Assembly: GCA_963678575.2 (NCBI GenBank)
Contig: CAXXHV010000002.1
Coordinates: 1,798,001 to 1,862,000 of the forward strand
DNA from: Pleomorphochaeta sp963678575
GTDB taxonomy: Bacteria; Spirochaetota; Spirochaetia; Sphaerochaetales; Sphaerochaetaceae
Reading direction: 5' to 3'
DNA length: 64,000 bases
The notes under the pieces were generated by a model that had not been told where the DNA came from, searched no databases, and was given only the letters and a program-made list of their open reading frames with translations. Positions 46,885 to 55,877 of this stretch are shown one piece after another. The position numbers were made by a program, and so were the translations under genes. Positions within the stretch are counted from its first letter, which is position 1; each line of letters opens with the position of its first letter.

Positions 46885-48147
46885 TTAACGAATTTTAGAA
46901 GCAATTTGAGCTACAAATTGTTCAGGGGTTGCTTTTCCAGAAGCCATTTTAGCTAATGCTTGACCGAATTCAGCCATAACATCAGTTGCAAAGTTAAATT
47001 GGAAGTGAGTTTGTAAGAATGCAGCATTATTAATTACTTCATTAAATTGAGTTTGAACTCTATTTCCTGTTACTCCAGGAGTTTTAACAGCTAACATAGA
47101 ACCAGATTCTTGAGAAACACGAGCAGCATTTTCTGGTTTTGTCATCCATTTTAAGAATGATAATACAGCAGCTTTCTTAGCTGGATCTTTTGTATTAGCA
47201 GCTACTAGGTTAGATTGAGGGAATCCAACTTGGCCATTAGAGAATTGTGCACCAGGGCCTGGGCCTATTTCTGTTGCAGCAAATACTTCAGGAGCTTCGC
47301 TTTCAACACGACCAATATACCAAGATCCATTAACAAACATAGCTGTTTGACCTGCTAAGAAATGACCACCGGATACACCAGCGTCTGCACCAATAGCGTC
47401 AACTGTAGTATTTCCATCTTGATACATTCTATTTAAGATTGCTGCTGCTTCTACAAATACAGGATCAGATGCAAAATCTTTTTCCCAAACATTTGGACCA
47501 CCTAAAGCGTTAAGAATATGACAATACCATAACATTGAAGTCCATGCGTTTGTTCCACCAGTCATTTGAGATGTAGGAACATATCCTGCAGCTTTAATTT
47601 TATCACAGGCTACCCAGAATTCGTCAAAAGTTTTTGGAATTTCTGTTACACCAGCTTTTTTGAAAATGTCCATATTATACCAAATTGGAGTATAACCCAT
47701 TTCATAAGGCAATGACTTTGTTTTACCATTAACTGTTGCAGAAGCGATTGCCCCATCTACAAAATTATTTGCCCAATCTCCTTTCAATTCATCAGTAAAA
47801 TCCATTAATACATCACTATTATAGAACATAAATGATGTTTGATCTGGGTTAAATGAGAATACATCAGGGGCAGAACCAGAACCTAACATTGTATTAATTT
47901 TAGATCTATAAGCATCTGGATCAGGATTTTCTTCGATAATAACTTTAATTTTACCTGCATTTGCAGCATTAAATTCATCTACTAATTCTTTAACTGGTGC
48001 TGCTTTTGTATCTGCACCTACCCAAATTGTTGAAAATCTTACTTCAACTTCTTTTTCGCCTGCGCTTTCAGCTTGACCATTTGCAAAGACAAAAGTAGGA
48101 ACAGCTAATAATATTGCAAGTAATGCAATTATAAAGTTTTTTTTCAT
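46885..48147 (-). CDS. Sugar ABC transporter substrate-binding protein
   Basis: Periplasmic binding protein of the CUT1 family, 420 residues. The signal peptide ends near residue 22 (FVFA, then NGQAESAG), a pattern frequent in Treponema and Sphaerochaeta. The GSGSAPDVFSFNPDQ block and LSFLKWMTKPENAARVSQESG are typical. Placement ahead of two permeases and a YihQ-type enzyme suggests a sulfoquinovosyl ligand such as SQ-glycerol; ligand contact residues cannot be judged by eye. First gene of the operon, GGAG upstream. Confidence 0.92.
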   Translation of the reverse strand: MKKNFIIALLAILLAVPTFVFANGQAESAGEKEVEVRFSTIWVGADTKAAPVKELVDEFNAANAGKIKVIIEENPDPDAYRSKINTMLGSGSAPDVFSFNPDQTSFMFYNSDVLMDFTDELKGDWANNFVDGAIASATVNGKTKSLPYEMGYTPIWYNMDIFKKAGVTEIPKTFDEFWVACDKIKAAGYVPTSQMTGGTNAWTSMLWYCHILNALGGPNVWEKDFASDPVFVEAAAILNRMYQDGNTTVDAIGADAGVSGGHFLAGQTAMFVNGSWYIGRVESEAPEVFAATEIGPGPGAQFSNGQVGFPQSNLVAANTKDPAKKAAVLSFLKWMTKPENAARVSQESGSMLAVKTPGVTGNRVQTQFNEVINNAAFLQTHFQFNFATDVMAEFGQALAKMASGKATPEQFVAQIASKIR

Positions 48148-48567
48148 AATAATCTCCTTTTATTATATTTCTTTCATAAAGAAAGTTAAACACATCAATT
48201 GCCTCATGTCAACTTTTTTTTTCATTTAGTAAAAATTTACCATCAAAGAATATAATAAAAACAGATTCTTTTTTTAAACAAATATATTTAATATTATTAC
48301 TTTTTACATAAAAAAAATAATATATATTATCACAAGATAATTTCTTATAACATAGCTACTTATATTATTGCTTAATTATAACTAAGAAATATTTTCTATT
48401 CCATTTAAATTATTAATAAAGAAAAGTAGGCAACCTTTATTTTTAATTTAAAGCTAAACAAAAATAAACTATATTTTATTTAGTTTATTTTATTAAATGT
48501 TTTTTTTACTTAATAAAAGTATTTCAAATATATTTAAAAAAATAGTATCTAATTAAAGTCACTTGGT
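48148..48567. other. Intergenic region between the ABC operon and arsC
   Basis: 420 very AT-rich bases with no gene. The left end carries the promoter area of the binding-protein gene: on the minus strand TTGACA near 48213 with a poor -10, and a TATAAT just upstream of the GGAG site. The rest is A/T runs. No clear terminator follows arsC. Confidence 0.55.
48168..48184. promoter_or_regulatory. 17-bp palindrome upstream of the binding-protein gene
   Basis: TTTCTTT and AAAGAAA, 3 bases apart, partly overlapping the probable -10 region. Candidate operator for the sulfoquinovoside genes; no regulator gene is adjacent. Confidence 0.4.
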
Positions 48568-48957
48568 TTATTTATATTTTTCAATTAATGCTATAACTTT
48601 TTCTTTTATTAAAAAAGAACATCTTCTAAAATCTTCTATTGGTCCTCCAGAAGGGTCTTCAAGGCCCCAATCCATTTTCTCCTTACAAGGTATATAAGGA
48701 CACACAACATTACAGCCCATTGTAATTAATACATCTACACGTGGAGGAATAGCACTTAATAATTTTGGATATTGACTACTCATATCAATACCTTCTTCCT
48801 CCATTACTTTAATAGCTAAAGGCTTTACTTGTGGATACTCTTCTGTTCCAGCAGAATATACTTCAAAGATATCACTACCTAATTTTTTTGTCCAAGCTTC
48901 TGCCATTTGAGATCTACAGGAATTATGAACACATACAAATGCTACTTTATATTTCAT
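48568..48957 (-). CDS. arsC: Arsenate reductase, thioredoxin-coupled type
   Basis: Low-molecular-weight phosphatase-fold reductase of arsenate. 129 residues; the P-loop CVHNSCR gives Cys9 and Arg15 (CX5R), and further Cys82, Cys86 and Cys91 can carry the disulfide relay as Cys82/Cys89 do in Bacillus ArsC. DPSGG near 102 matches the family. It ends an operon led by an ArsR repressor. No arsenite efflux gene is seen. Confidence 0.88.
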   Translation of the reverse strand: MKYKVAFVCVHNSCRSQMAEAWTKKLGSDIFEVYSAGTEEYPQVKPLAIKVMEEEGIDMSSQYPKLLSAIPPRVDVLITMGCNVVCPYIPCKEKMDWGLEDPSGGPIEDFRRCSFLIKEKVIALIEKYK

Positions 48958-48971
48958 TATTCATCCTTAAA

Positions 48972-49481
48972 TTAATATTTTTCTCTATGTATTCTTTTTT
49001 CATCAAATCTATCCACAAATTTATTTAATTCTTCTTTTTTAGGATAACCAACAGCAATTAATGCAAAAGCTGTGGCCTTTGATTCATCAATTTCTAATGC
49101 TTTTGATAAAAAATTAACTCTTTCTTCCCCTGGATATATTCCCATCCAAGTCGAGCCTAACTCCAAATTTACAGCCTCTAACATCAAGTTTTGGATACAT
49201 GCTCCTAAATCTTGTGGGACGTATTCAGAAACTTTCAAATTATCTTTTCTAGCTAATACTACAATTAATAAAGGAGCTTCTTTTGAGAAAACAGAATATT
49301 TACTAGCATTCGATAATTCACTAATTTTAGTTTCATCTTCAACAACAATAAATTCCCAAGGTTGTTGATTTTTTGCAGAAGGAGCTTGCATAGCTGCTTT
49401 AAGTAATTTGATTATTTTTTCTTCTTCGACTTTTTTTGTTGAAAACTGTCTGACACTTCGTCTTATATTTATTTCTTTCAT
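48972..49481 (-). CDS. Nitroreductase-family flavoprotein
   Basis: FMN-dependent oxidoreductase of 169 residues. RRSVRQFSTKKV at the start and APSAKNQQPWEFIVV are FMN-binding signatures, and the DLGACIQNLMLEAVNLELGSTWMGI block follows. ATG at 49481 has AGAGGA five bases upstream; the longer frame is not supported. It sits between the thioredoxin-fold gene and arsC. Physiological substrate unknown. Confidence 0.9.
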   Translation of the reverse strand: MKEINIRRSVRQFSTKKVEEEKIIKLLKAAMQAPSAKNQQPWEFIVVEDETKISELSNASKYSVFSKEAPLLIVVLARKDNLKVSEYVPQDLGACIQNLMLEAVNLELGSTWMGIYPGEERVNFLSKALEIDESKATAFALIAVGYPKKEELNKFVDRFDEKRIHREKY

Positions 49482-49491
49482 ATTTGTCCTC

Positions 49492-49779
49492 TTATAATAA
49501 TTTTTCAATTTCTTTAGGGTTTAAAACCTTACCTGTTGAAACAACTTTTTCATCAATTACTAATGCAGGAGTACTCATAACTCCATAAGAAACAATACTT
49601 TGCATATCAGTTACATGGGTTACTTCATCTTTAAGGTCCAAATTATTAATAGCAATAATGACATTCTTTTCTAAAGTTTTACATTTTGTACACCCTGAAC
49701 CTAATACTTTAATTCTTGCATTTGGGTTAGTTTCACTTATTTCTACTTTCTCTTCTTTAATTTTCTTCTTAAATAACAT
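49492..49779 (-). CDS. Small thioredoxin-fold redox protein
   Basis: 95 residues. After a charged N-terminus comes VLGSGCTKCKTLEK, a CxxC active site, then a thioredoxin-like fold with STPALVIDEKVV (cis-Pro region). It belongs to the redox-active disulfide protein 2 / glutaredoxin-like group often found with ArsP-type permeases; here no permease accompanies it. It could reduce ArsC. Second gene of the ars-like operon. Confidence 0.85.
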   Translation of the reverse strand: MLFKKKIKEEKVEISETNPNARIKVLGSGCTKCKTLEKNVIIAINNLDLKDEVTHVTDMQSIVSYGVMSTPALVIDEKVVSTGKVLNPKEIEKLL

Positions 49780-49790
49780 ATTTTTCTCCC

Positions 49791-50087
49791 TTACCTATGA
49801 CAACAACAAGTTGTTTTTGCTTTTGATAGTTTTTTGAAAACAGATTGAATTTGTTCAAAATATTCTTGGTTAATTTTGTAATAATGAGATCTCCCTTCAA
49901 TTCTTTCAGTAATCAATGAAGCATTTTTTAATAATTTCATATCATATGATAAAGTTGGTTGAGTAACATTAAACTTTTTTTGCAATTCACATGCACATAG
50001 TTCACCACAAGATAACAAATCTAAAATCTCAAGTCTCTTTTCATTTGATAATATTTTAAATATTTCACTCAATTCTTTATAATTCAC
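49791..50087 (-). CDS. arsR: ArsR-family metalloregulator
   Basis: Repressor that should release DNA on binding arsenite or a similar metalloid. 98 residues from GTG at 50087, which sits 5 bases after GGAG; an in-frame ATG at 50102 is the alternative. The winged helix contains ELCACELQKKF, with Cys31 and Cys33 as the metalloid site, and the C-terminus ends CCCHR, which may add ligands. It leads arsR, thioredoxin-like gene, nitroreductase gene, arsC. A 12-bp inverted repeat lies over its promoter. Confidence 0.9.
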   Translation of the reverse strand: MNYKELSEIFKILSNEKRLEILDLLSCGELCACELQKKFNVTQPTLSYDMKLLKNASLITERIEGRSHYYKINQEYFEQIQSVFKKLSKAKTTCCCHR

Positions 50088-50109
50088 AAAAACTCCATGC
50101 ATAGATATT

Positions 50110-50149
50110 CTTCTATGTATTTTTACACCAATACATAGAAGGTTGTCAA
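50110..50149 (-). promoter_or_regulatory. arsR promoter with 12-bp inverted-repeat operator
   Basis: CTTCTATGTATT (50110-50121) and AATACATAGAAG (50130-50141) form a perfect dyad with an 8-base spacer. On the minus strand TTGACA (50149 to 50144) and a TAAAAA -10 (50125 to 50120) bracket it, so a bound ArsR would block the polymerase. Confidence 0.65.
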
Positions 50150-50175
50150 TGTATAAAAATAAGAAATCTACTTAT

Positions 50176-50216
50176 TTAAAAAAATTCTCTATAGCTTATT
50201 ATAACTATAGAGAATT
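50176..50216 (-). terminator. Terminator of the glycyl-radical operon
   Basis: A 12-pair perfect stem (50183-50194 with 50205-50216), 10-base loop, then a T-run on the minus strand. It lies 46 bases beyond the aldolase stop. Confidence 0.8.
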
Positions 50217-50261
50217 CATTAAATATAATTAAAGATATTTAATCTTCAATGCAAAATCATT

Positions 50262-50909
50262 CTATTTATCTTGACCATAACAATTTTTTACAAAATTTTT
50301 CATAGCCTCAATATTTTCATCAGATATATATATTGGAGTATTATTAGTAGCTTCAATCATATAATTTATTTGAGCTGTAACTTCAAGAACTTTGCAGACT
50401 CTAAAAGCTGATTGTAAATCACAACCAACCCCTACAGCACCATGGGATTGTAATAGACATGAATTTGCTTTCTTACCTAAAGCTTGAGAACAATTTTCAG
50501 ATAATTCTTTTGTACCTGGTAATCCATATTTTGCACATTTACATACATCACCTAAAGCTTGGGCTGCTTCATCTGTAATTAACCGAATATCTCTTCCTTG
50601 ACAAGCATAAATCATCGAATACATTGGATGTGTATGGACTATTGCATTAACTTCAGGTCTATTTTTAAAAATAGTTAAATGTAAATCTTTTTCAATTGTA
50701 GGTTTTCTCTTTCCTTCAATAATTTGACCATCTACCTTACATACAATAATATCATCTTCTGTAATTGAATCATATGACATTGCACTTGGAGTCATATATA
50801 CATAATTTGTTTTTGGGTCTCTAATACTAATATTTCCCCAAGTTTCAATTGTTAGTCCTGAGTTATACATCTTTAACCCAGCCTCGATTAATTCTTTCTT
50901 AAAGTTCAT
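50262..50909 (-). CDS. Class II aldolase, L-fuculose-phosphate type
   Basis: Zinc aldolase of the FucA/AraD family, 215 residues, the length of FucA rather than RhaD. GNISIRD, then the acidic residue near 73 in PTIEKDLHLTIF, the zinc ligands HTHP, and LLQSHGAVGVG are in place. It would split a 2-keto sugar 1-phosphate to dihydroxyacetone phosphate and an aldehyde. It is the last gene of the seven-gene operon, which suggests that the kinase product is its substrate. Confidence 0.9.
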   Translation of the reverse strand: MNFKKELIEAGLKMYNSGLTIETWGNISIRDPKTNYVYMTPSAMSYDSITEDDIIVCKVDGQIIEGKRKPTIEKDLHLTIFKNRPEVNAIVHTHPMYSMIYACQGRDIRLITDEAAQALGDVCKCAKYGLPGTKELSENCSQALGKKANSCLLQSHGAVGVGCDLQSAFRVCKVLEVTAQINYMIEATNNTPIYISDENIEAMKNFVKNCYGQDK

Positions 50910-50924
50910 AATTATTCCTTATAT

Positions 50925-51893
50925 TTATTTAAATTCTGTTAAGTATTCTTTAAAACTCTTAACATCATCTTTTAAAATTACTTTTACACCAGTATCAATA
51001 TTTTGTTCTGCTTCTCCACCTTCAAAAATCTTAACCATGTTTTGAACACCCAATTTACCCATTTCTGCTGGATATTGAGCAACGGTTGCTAAGAATTCAC
51101 CATTTTCTACTAAATTCAAGGCTTCACTTACTGCATCAAAACCAATAATTTGAATTTGATCTTGAAGACCTGCTTCGTTGATTGCTCTTAAAGCCCCAAT
51201 ACCCATATTGTCATTTGAGCAGAAAAATAATTCTACATCAGGGTTTGAACTGATAATATTTTGAGTTACTGTATAACCTTGGTCTACTTCCCAGTTAGCT
51301 GTTTGTTCTGCAACAACTTTTATAGTATTTTTTGCTCCATCAATAAAACCATTATATCTATCAGCAGCATTAGTTTGACCTTCAATTCCTTTTAATATTG
51401 CAGTTTTAGTTCCCTTTGGAAAATGATTAGCAACATATTCACCAGCCATTTTTGCACCTTGATAGTTGTTAGTTCCATAGAAAGGTACTGCTATACCAAC
51501 ATCATCAATTACCTTTTGGGTTAATTTTGTATCTAAATTAATAACTGGAATATTAGCTTCTTTACATTGTTTTAATGCAGATTCTAAGCCATCAGATGAA
51601 CTTGGAACTAATAAAATTCCATCAACTCCATTAGCAATCATATTTTCAATAATTGTTAATTGTTGAGCAGCACTTGAGTGTTGATCCCCTGCTTGAACTT
51701 CAACTTTTACACCAAGCTTTTTACCTTCTACAACAGCACCATTTGCTAAAGTAATATGGTATTCATTATTCATTGTCATACCGACAAAACCAATAGTTTT
51801 TGCATCATTATCAACCTCTTGTGAGCCTGATGCTAAAACAGAGCTCAATGATACTGATAATATCAATACAAATAATATTAAAATTTTCTTCAT
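50925..51893 (-). CDS. Ribose-type sugar-binding protein
   Basis: Periplasmic binding protein of the RbsB/LacI-like type, 322 residues. The signal peptide ends at VLASGSQEV near residue 22. GFVGMTMNNEYHITLANGA, VLIVPSSSDGLESALKQ-like blocks and FFCSNDNMGIGALRAI follow the family. Ligand probably a monosaccharide or polyol; not identifiable. It follows the permease in the operon. Confidence 0.92.
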   Translation of the reverse strand: MKKILILFVLILSVSLSSVLASGSQEVDNDAKTIGFVGMTMNNEYHITLANGAVVEGKKLGVKVEVQAGDQHSSAAQQLTIIENMIANGVDGILLVPSSSDGLESALKQCKEANIPVINLDTKLTQKVIDDVGIAVPFYGTNNYQGAKMAGEYVANHFPKGTKTAILKGIEGQTNAADRYNGFIDGAKNTIKVVAEQTANWEVDQGYTVTQNIISSNPDVELFFCSNDNMGIGALRAINEAGLQDQIQIIGFDAVSEALNLVENGEFLATVAQYPAEMGKLGVQNMVKIFEGGEAEQNIDTGVKVILKDDVKSFKEYLTEFK

Positions 51894-51920
51894 AATAATC
51901 CTCCTTTGAAGAAACTTAAA

Positions 51921-52883
51921 CTACTCACTTTTCCTTTCCTTTTGCTTATCAGCAAATACTGCACCAACAATTACCATTCCAATTACAATTGATTGATAAT
52001 AAGTAGCTACATTTAATATTTGCAATCCGCTAGTTAATGTACTTAATAAAATTGCACCGATTAAAGTATTTCCAATCTTACCTTTTCCCCCAGAAAGAGA
52101 AATCCCTCCAATAACAGTTGCTGCTATTGCATTCATCTCATATCCTGCACCAGCATTTGGGTCTGCATATGTCAATCTAGCTAAAAGCATTACTCCACCG
52201 ATTGCTGCGAAAACTCCTGATAATACATATACAAGCATCTCAGTTTTATAAACTCTGACTCCAGATAATCTTGCTGCTTGAATATTTCCACCTATTGAAT
52301 AAATATGACGTCCAAAAATTGTTTTTTGCATAACAAATATCATTAATAAGTAAAAGAAAATTACATAGAATACCGAAATTGGGATTGTATTAAAAACCTT
52401 AGTACACATTAAGGATCCTAAACCTTTTGGAAAGCTAGAGATTGGTTGTCCACCATTAATTAATAAAGCTAAACCTCTAGCAATTTGCATAGTTCCTAAA
52501 GTAACTATGAATGAAGGAACTTTACCATAACTTACAAAAGCACCATTTACTAAACCAAAAATTCCACCTACCAGCACACAAAGAAGACAAGCTAAAAAAA
52601 TAGGGGTACCTGCTTTTATTAATAATCCTCCAAAAATTCCAACAAACCCAACAATTGACCCAACACTTAAGTCAATTCCACCTGTTAAGATTACTAATGA
52701 AGCTCCAATAGCAATAATTGAGATGATACTAGATTGAGTTATAATATTAAAAATATTAACTAAAGTTATAAAATTCTTTCCACAAAAATTACAGACAATT
52801 TGAAATACAACAAATACCACTAATATTCCTAAATACAATGTAATTGAGGAAATATTTATATTCTTATTTTTATTAATTTTCAT
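51921..52883 (-). CDS. Ribose-type ABC transporter permease
   Basis: RbsC-family membrane subunit of 320 residues with about eight to ten helices. VILTGGIDLSVGSIVGF and AAIAATVIGG-like and GGKGKIGNTLIGA blocks are diagnostic. AGGGAGAA precedes ATG at 52883. It pairs with the adjacent ATPase and binding protein as a complete importer. Confidence 0.94.
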   Translation of the reverse strand: MKINKNKNINISSITLYLGILVVFVVFQIVCNFCGKNFITLVNIFNIITQSSIISIIAIGASLVILTGGIDLSVGSIVGFVGIFGGLLIKAGTPIFLACLLCVLVGGIFGLVNGAFVSYGKVPSFIVTLGTMQIARGLALLINGGQPISSFPKGLGSLMCTKVFNTIPISVFYVIFFYLLMIFVMQKTIFGRHIYSIGGNIQAARLSGVRVYKTEMLVYVLSGVFAAIGGVMLLARLTYADPNAGAGYEMNAIAATVIGGISLSGGKGKIGNTLIGAILLSTLTSGLQILNVATYYQSIVIGMVIVGAVFADKQKERKSE

Positions 52884-52895
52884 TACGTTCTCCCT

Positions 52896-54374
52896 TTAAA
52901 TAGCTGATTCCATGATTTTCTCTTGAGATAAAGAATCTGAATTCTTTATAATTGTACTTATTTGACCTTCTTTCATTACTAATATTCGATCACTCATTTT
53001 TTGTACTTCTACTAAATCTGAGGATATTAAAATTATTGAAGCCCCATTTTTGATTAATTGGTACATAATGCTATATATTTCTTCTCTTGCACCAACATCT
53101 ATTCCTCTTGTTGGTTCATCGAATATATATATTGAAGCATTAGCATATAACCATTTTGCAATAACAACTTTCTGTTGATTTCCTCCAGATAAATTGACTA
53201 CTTTCTGATTAATTGATCCGCCTCTAATATTTAAATCAGAAACATATTTTTTCGAAGCATTATTCATAGAATCATAGTTTATAAAGGGTTTTGCTACCTG
53301 TTTGAGATTTGGAAGATTAATATTCTCAACAATATTATGCATTAATACTAAACCTTCATCTTTTCTATCTTCACTAAGATAAACAATCCCATCTTCAATA
53401 TTTTTATCTAACCTAGATGAAACTTCATTACCTTTAAAATAAATTTCACCTTGTGATTTTTTATAATCACTTATTATACATTTAGCAATTTCTGTTCTTC
53501 CTGAACCAACTAAACCAGCAAAGCCTAAGATTTCTCCACTATACAAATCAAAATTAATATCTTTTAATAAGTCTTTGTAATATAAATTCTTAACAGATAA
53601 AACAATATTAGAATAATCAACTATTTCATTATGGAGTCTTTGAAATTTAACATCTCGCCCCACAAGCATTCTTGTAATCTCAGCTTCATTAGTTTCACTA
53701 ATATTAACAGTTCCAATGTATTCACCATCTCTCATTACAGTGCATCTATCACCAATTTGGAAAAATTCATCCATTCTATGAGAGATATAAATTATTCCAA
53801 TATCATCTTTTTTTAAATTGTTGATTATAGAAAATAACATTTTTGTTTCTTTATCAGTTATTGAAGCTGTTGGTTCATCTAAAACTAAGATTTTAACATC
53901 ATTTGAAATAGCTTTAACAATCTCAACTAATTGCTTTTGAGCTACACTTAATTTATGCACAAGCGTAGTAGCCTTTACATCCAATCCGACTTTCTTCATC
54001 AAGATTTGAGCTTCTTTTATCTCTCGTTTTGTATCAATTTGTAAGCCTTTCTTATATTCTTTGCCTAGAAATATATTTTCATAAATTGATAAGTAGGGAA
54101 TTAAATTAAATTCTTGATATATAACACTGATTCCTTTTTCTAAGGCAGCTATGGGAGTTAAATGACTTAATTTCTTACCATTTAAAAATATTTCACCTTC
54201 ATCTAACTTATAAGCTCCAGAGAGTATTTTCATTAATGTGCTTTTGCCAGCACCATTTTCTCCTGCCAAAATATGAACTTCACCTTTTTTAACTTTAAAA
54301 CTCACATTTTTTAAAACAATATTACCAAAAAAACCTTTTGTTATATTTTTCATTTCTAAAATATTAGCAGCCAT
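52896..54374 (-). CDS. Ribose-type ABC transporter ATPase, two domains
   Basis: RbsA/MglA-family ATPase of 492 residues with two ABC domains. The first has Walker A GENGAGKST, a LSVAQKQL signature and Walker B LVLDEPT. The second, typically less active in this family, has GLVGSGRTE as Walker A and LSGGNQQKVVIAKWL as signature. The start overlaps the kinase gene by 11 bases, with GGAG seven bases upstream. It energises import of the pathway substrate. Confidence 0.95.
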   Translation of the reverse strand: MAANILEMKNITKGFFGNIVLKNVSFKVKKGEVHILAGENGAGKSTLMKILSGAYKLDEGEIFLNGKKLSHLTPIAALEKGISVIYQEFNLIPYLSIYENIFLGKEYKKGLQIDTKREIKEAQILMKKVGLDVKATTLVHKLSVAQKQLVEIVKAISNDVKILVLDEPTASITDKETKMLFSIINNLKKDDIGIIYISHRMDEFFQIGDRCTVMRDGEYIGTVNISETNEAEITRMLVGRDVKFQRLHNEIVDYSNIVLSVKNLYYKDLLKDINFDLYSGEILGFAGLVGSGRTEIAKCIISDYKKSQGEIYFKGNEVSSRLDKNIEDGIVYLSEDRKDEGLVLMHNIVENINLPNLKQVAKPFINYDSMNNASKKYVSDLNIRGGSINQKVVNLSGGNQQKVVIAKWLYANASIYIFDEPTRGIDVGAREEIYSIMYQLIKNGASIILISSDLVEVQKMSDRILVMKEGQISTIIKNSDSLSQEKIMESAI

Positions 54375-55866
54375 TTGAATACTCCATTTCTTTTATTAAT
54401 TTGTGATAATCATTCAAAATTGTGTTTTCATTAGAAACACTACTATATGAATTAGTTTCTATACTTTTTGAAATAATCTCTCTCAAATCTTCAATGGATT
54501 TTTCTTTCTCAAAATATTTAATTTGAGAAAGGATATTCCCCAAGGAAGTACTCTCTTTTTGGCAAGTTACGACTTTTTTATTAGAAAAATTTGCAGTTAA
54601 TTGACATAGTGTTTTGTTTTGAGTTCCCCCACCAACAATATAAACACAATCAAATACTCTATTATTTATTTCATCAATTTTATTTAAATTAATAGCAAAG
54701 TTGCAGGCCATGGAATAATTAAAACTTGTAAAAATCAACCCCCATTTCTTAGTTGTATTTACTTGTTTTGTTTTTAGGAAATAATCCCAAATTTCATTTG
54801 ACATATTTATTGGATTAAAATATCTGGGATCTTCAACAATAAATAAAGGGATATTTACATTTTTATCAAAAATAAGCATTTCATCAATTTCTTTCCAGCT
54901 AACTTTTCTATTTTCCTGAGCTTCAAATTCAGTTTTTAATTTCTGAATAATAAACATACCAGGACTATTTTTTAAAAGAGTTATTTTATTAAAAGCGCCT
55001 AATTCATTTGTAAAACCATTATTCATTACAACATCATTTATTATTGGCTTATCAATTTCACAACCAATTAAAGCCCAAGTTCCAGCGCTGATAAATGAAA
55101 ATTCACGTCCTATTGAAGGAATTGCTAATACAGCTGCAGCAGTATCATGAGAAGGAACGCAGATAACTGGTATATCATAATTTATTTCTAATTGTTCTTT
55201 AATTACTTCACTAATATTTGCAATTTTTTCACCATGAATACCAATTTCACTAAATAGAGAAGAATTAATACCAACTAAATTACAAGCCTCTTCACTTATT
55301 CTTTTTTCTCTTACATCGAATAACTGGGTTGTTGATATTTCACTTGGTTCATTAATCATTTGATTTGTAAAAAAGAAATTCAAAATATCTGGAATCATCA
55401 ATACTTTATCACAATTTTTTCTAATTAATGATATGTTATTCAATAATGCCTTCATCAAATTAACTGAATTTATTCGATCAGATAATATACCTGTTTGATA
55501 AAACATCTCTTTCTTAGTTTCAGATGAAAAAGAATTTAATATTTCATTGCCATGTTCGTTTCTATATGAACAAGGATTTAATATCATTGAATCCTCTGAA
55601 TCAAAAAATGCAAAATCAACACCCCAAGTACAAATTCCAATAGAATCTATTTTTGTACCTTCCTTTACTATCGTCTTAACTCCGTCTAATAATTCATTGA
55701 ATAAATATAAAATATCCCAATGAAAATAGTCATTAAACTTAACCATTTTATTTTCAATTTGTTTAATAACTTTTGTGGTTATTTTATCTTGATAATAAGT
55801 ACCTAAAATTACTCTGCAAGATGAATTACCACAATCGAAGGCGACAATGCTCCTTTTGTTCTCCAT
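54364..55866 (-). CDS. FGGY-family carbohydrate kinase, rhamnulokinase-like
   Basis: ATP-dependent sugar kinase of 500 residues. FDCGNSSCRVILG (ATP-binding), GICTWGVDFAFFD, SHDTAAAVLAIP and SAGTWALIGCE are closest in style to RhaB. It would phosphorylate a ketose or deoxyketose imported or made by the upstream enzymes, giving the aldolase substrate. The true sugar is unknown; there is no rhamnose or fucose isomerase gene in the operon. It starts 11 bases after the activase gene. Confidence 0.9.
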   Translation of the reverse strand: MENKRSIVAFDCGNSSCRVILGTYYQDKITTKVIKQIENKMVKFNDYFHWDILYLFNELLDGVKTIVKEGTKIDSIGICTWGVDFAFFDSEDSMILNPCSYRNEHGNEILNSFSSETKKEMFYQTGILSDRINSVNLMKALLNNISLIRKNCDKVLMIPDILNFFFTNQMINEPSEISTTQLFDVREKRISEEACNLVGINSSLFSEIGIHGEKIANISEVIKEQLEINYDIPVICVPSHDTAAAVLAIPSIGREFSFISAGTWALIGCEIDKPIINDVVMNNGFTNELGAFNKITLLKNSPGMFIIQKLKTEFEAQENRKVSWKEIDEMLIFDKNVNIPLFIVEDPRYFNPINMSNEIWDYFLKTKQVNTTKKWGLIFTSFNYSMACNFAINLNKIDEINNRVFDCVYIVGGGTQNKTLCQLTANFSNKKVVTCQKESTSLGNILSQIKYFEKEKSIEDLREIISKSIETNSYSSVSNENTILNDYHKLIKEMEYSNGC

Positions 55867-55877
55867 TAATTTTTCCT

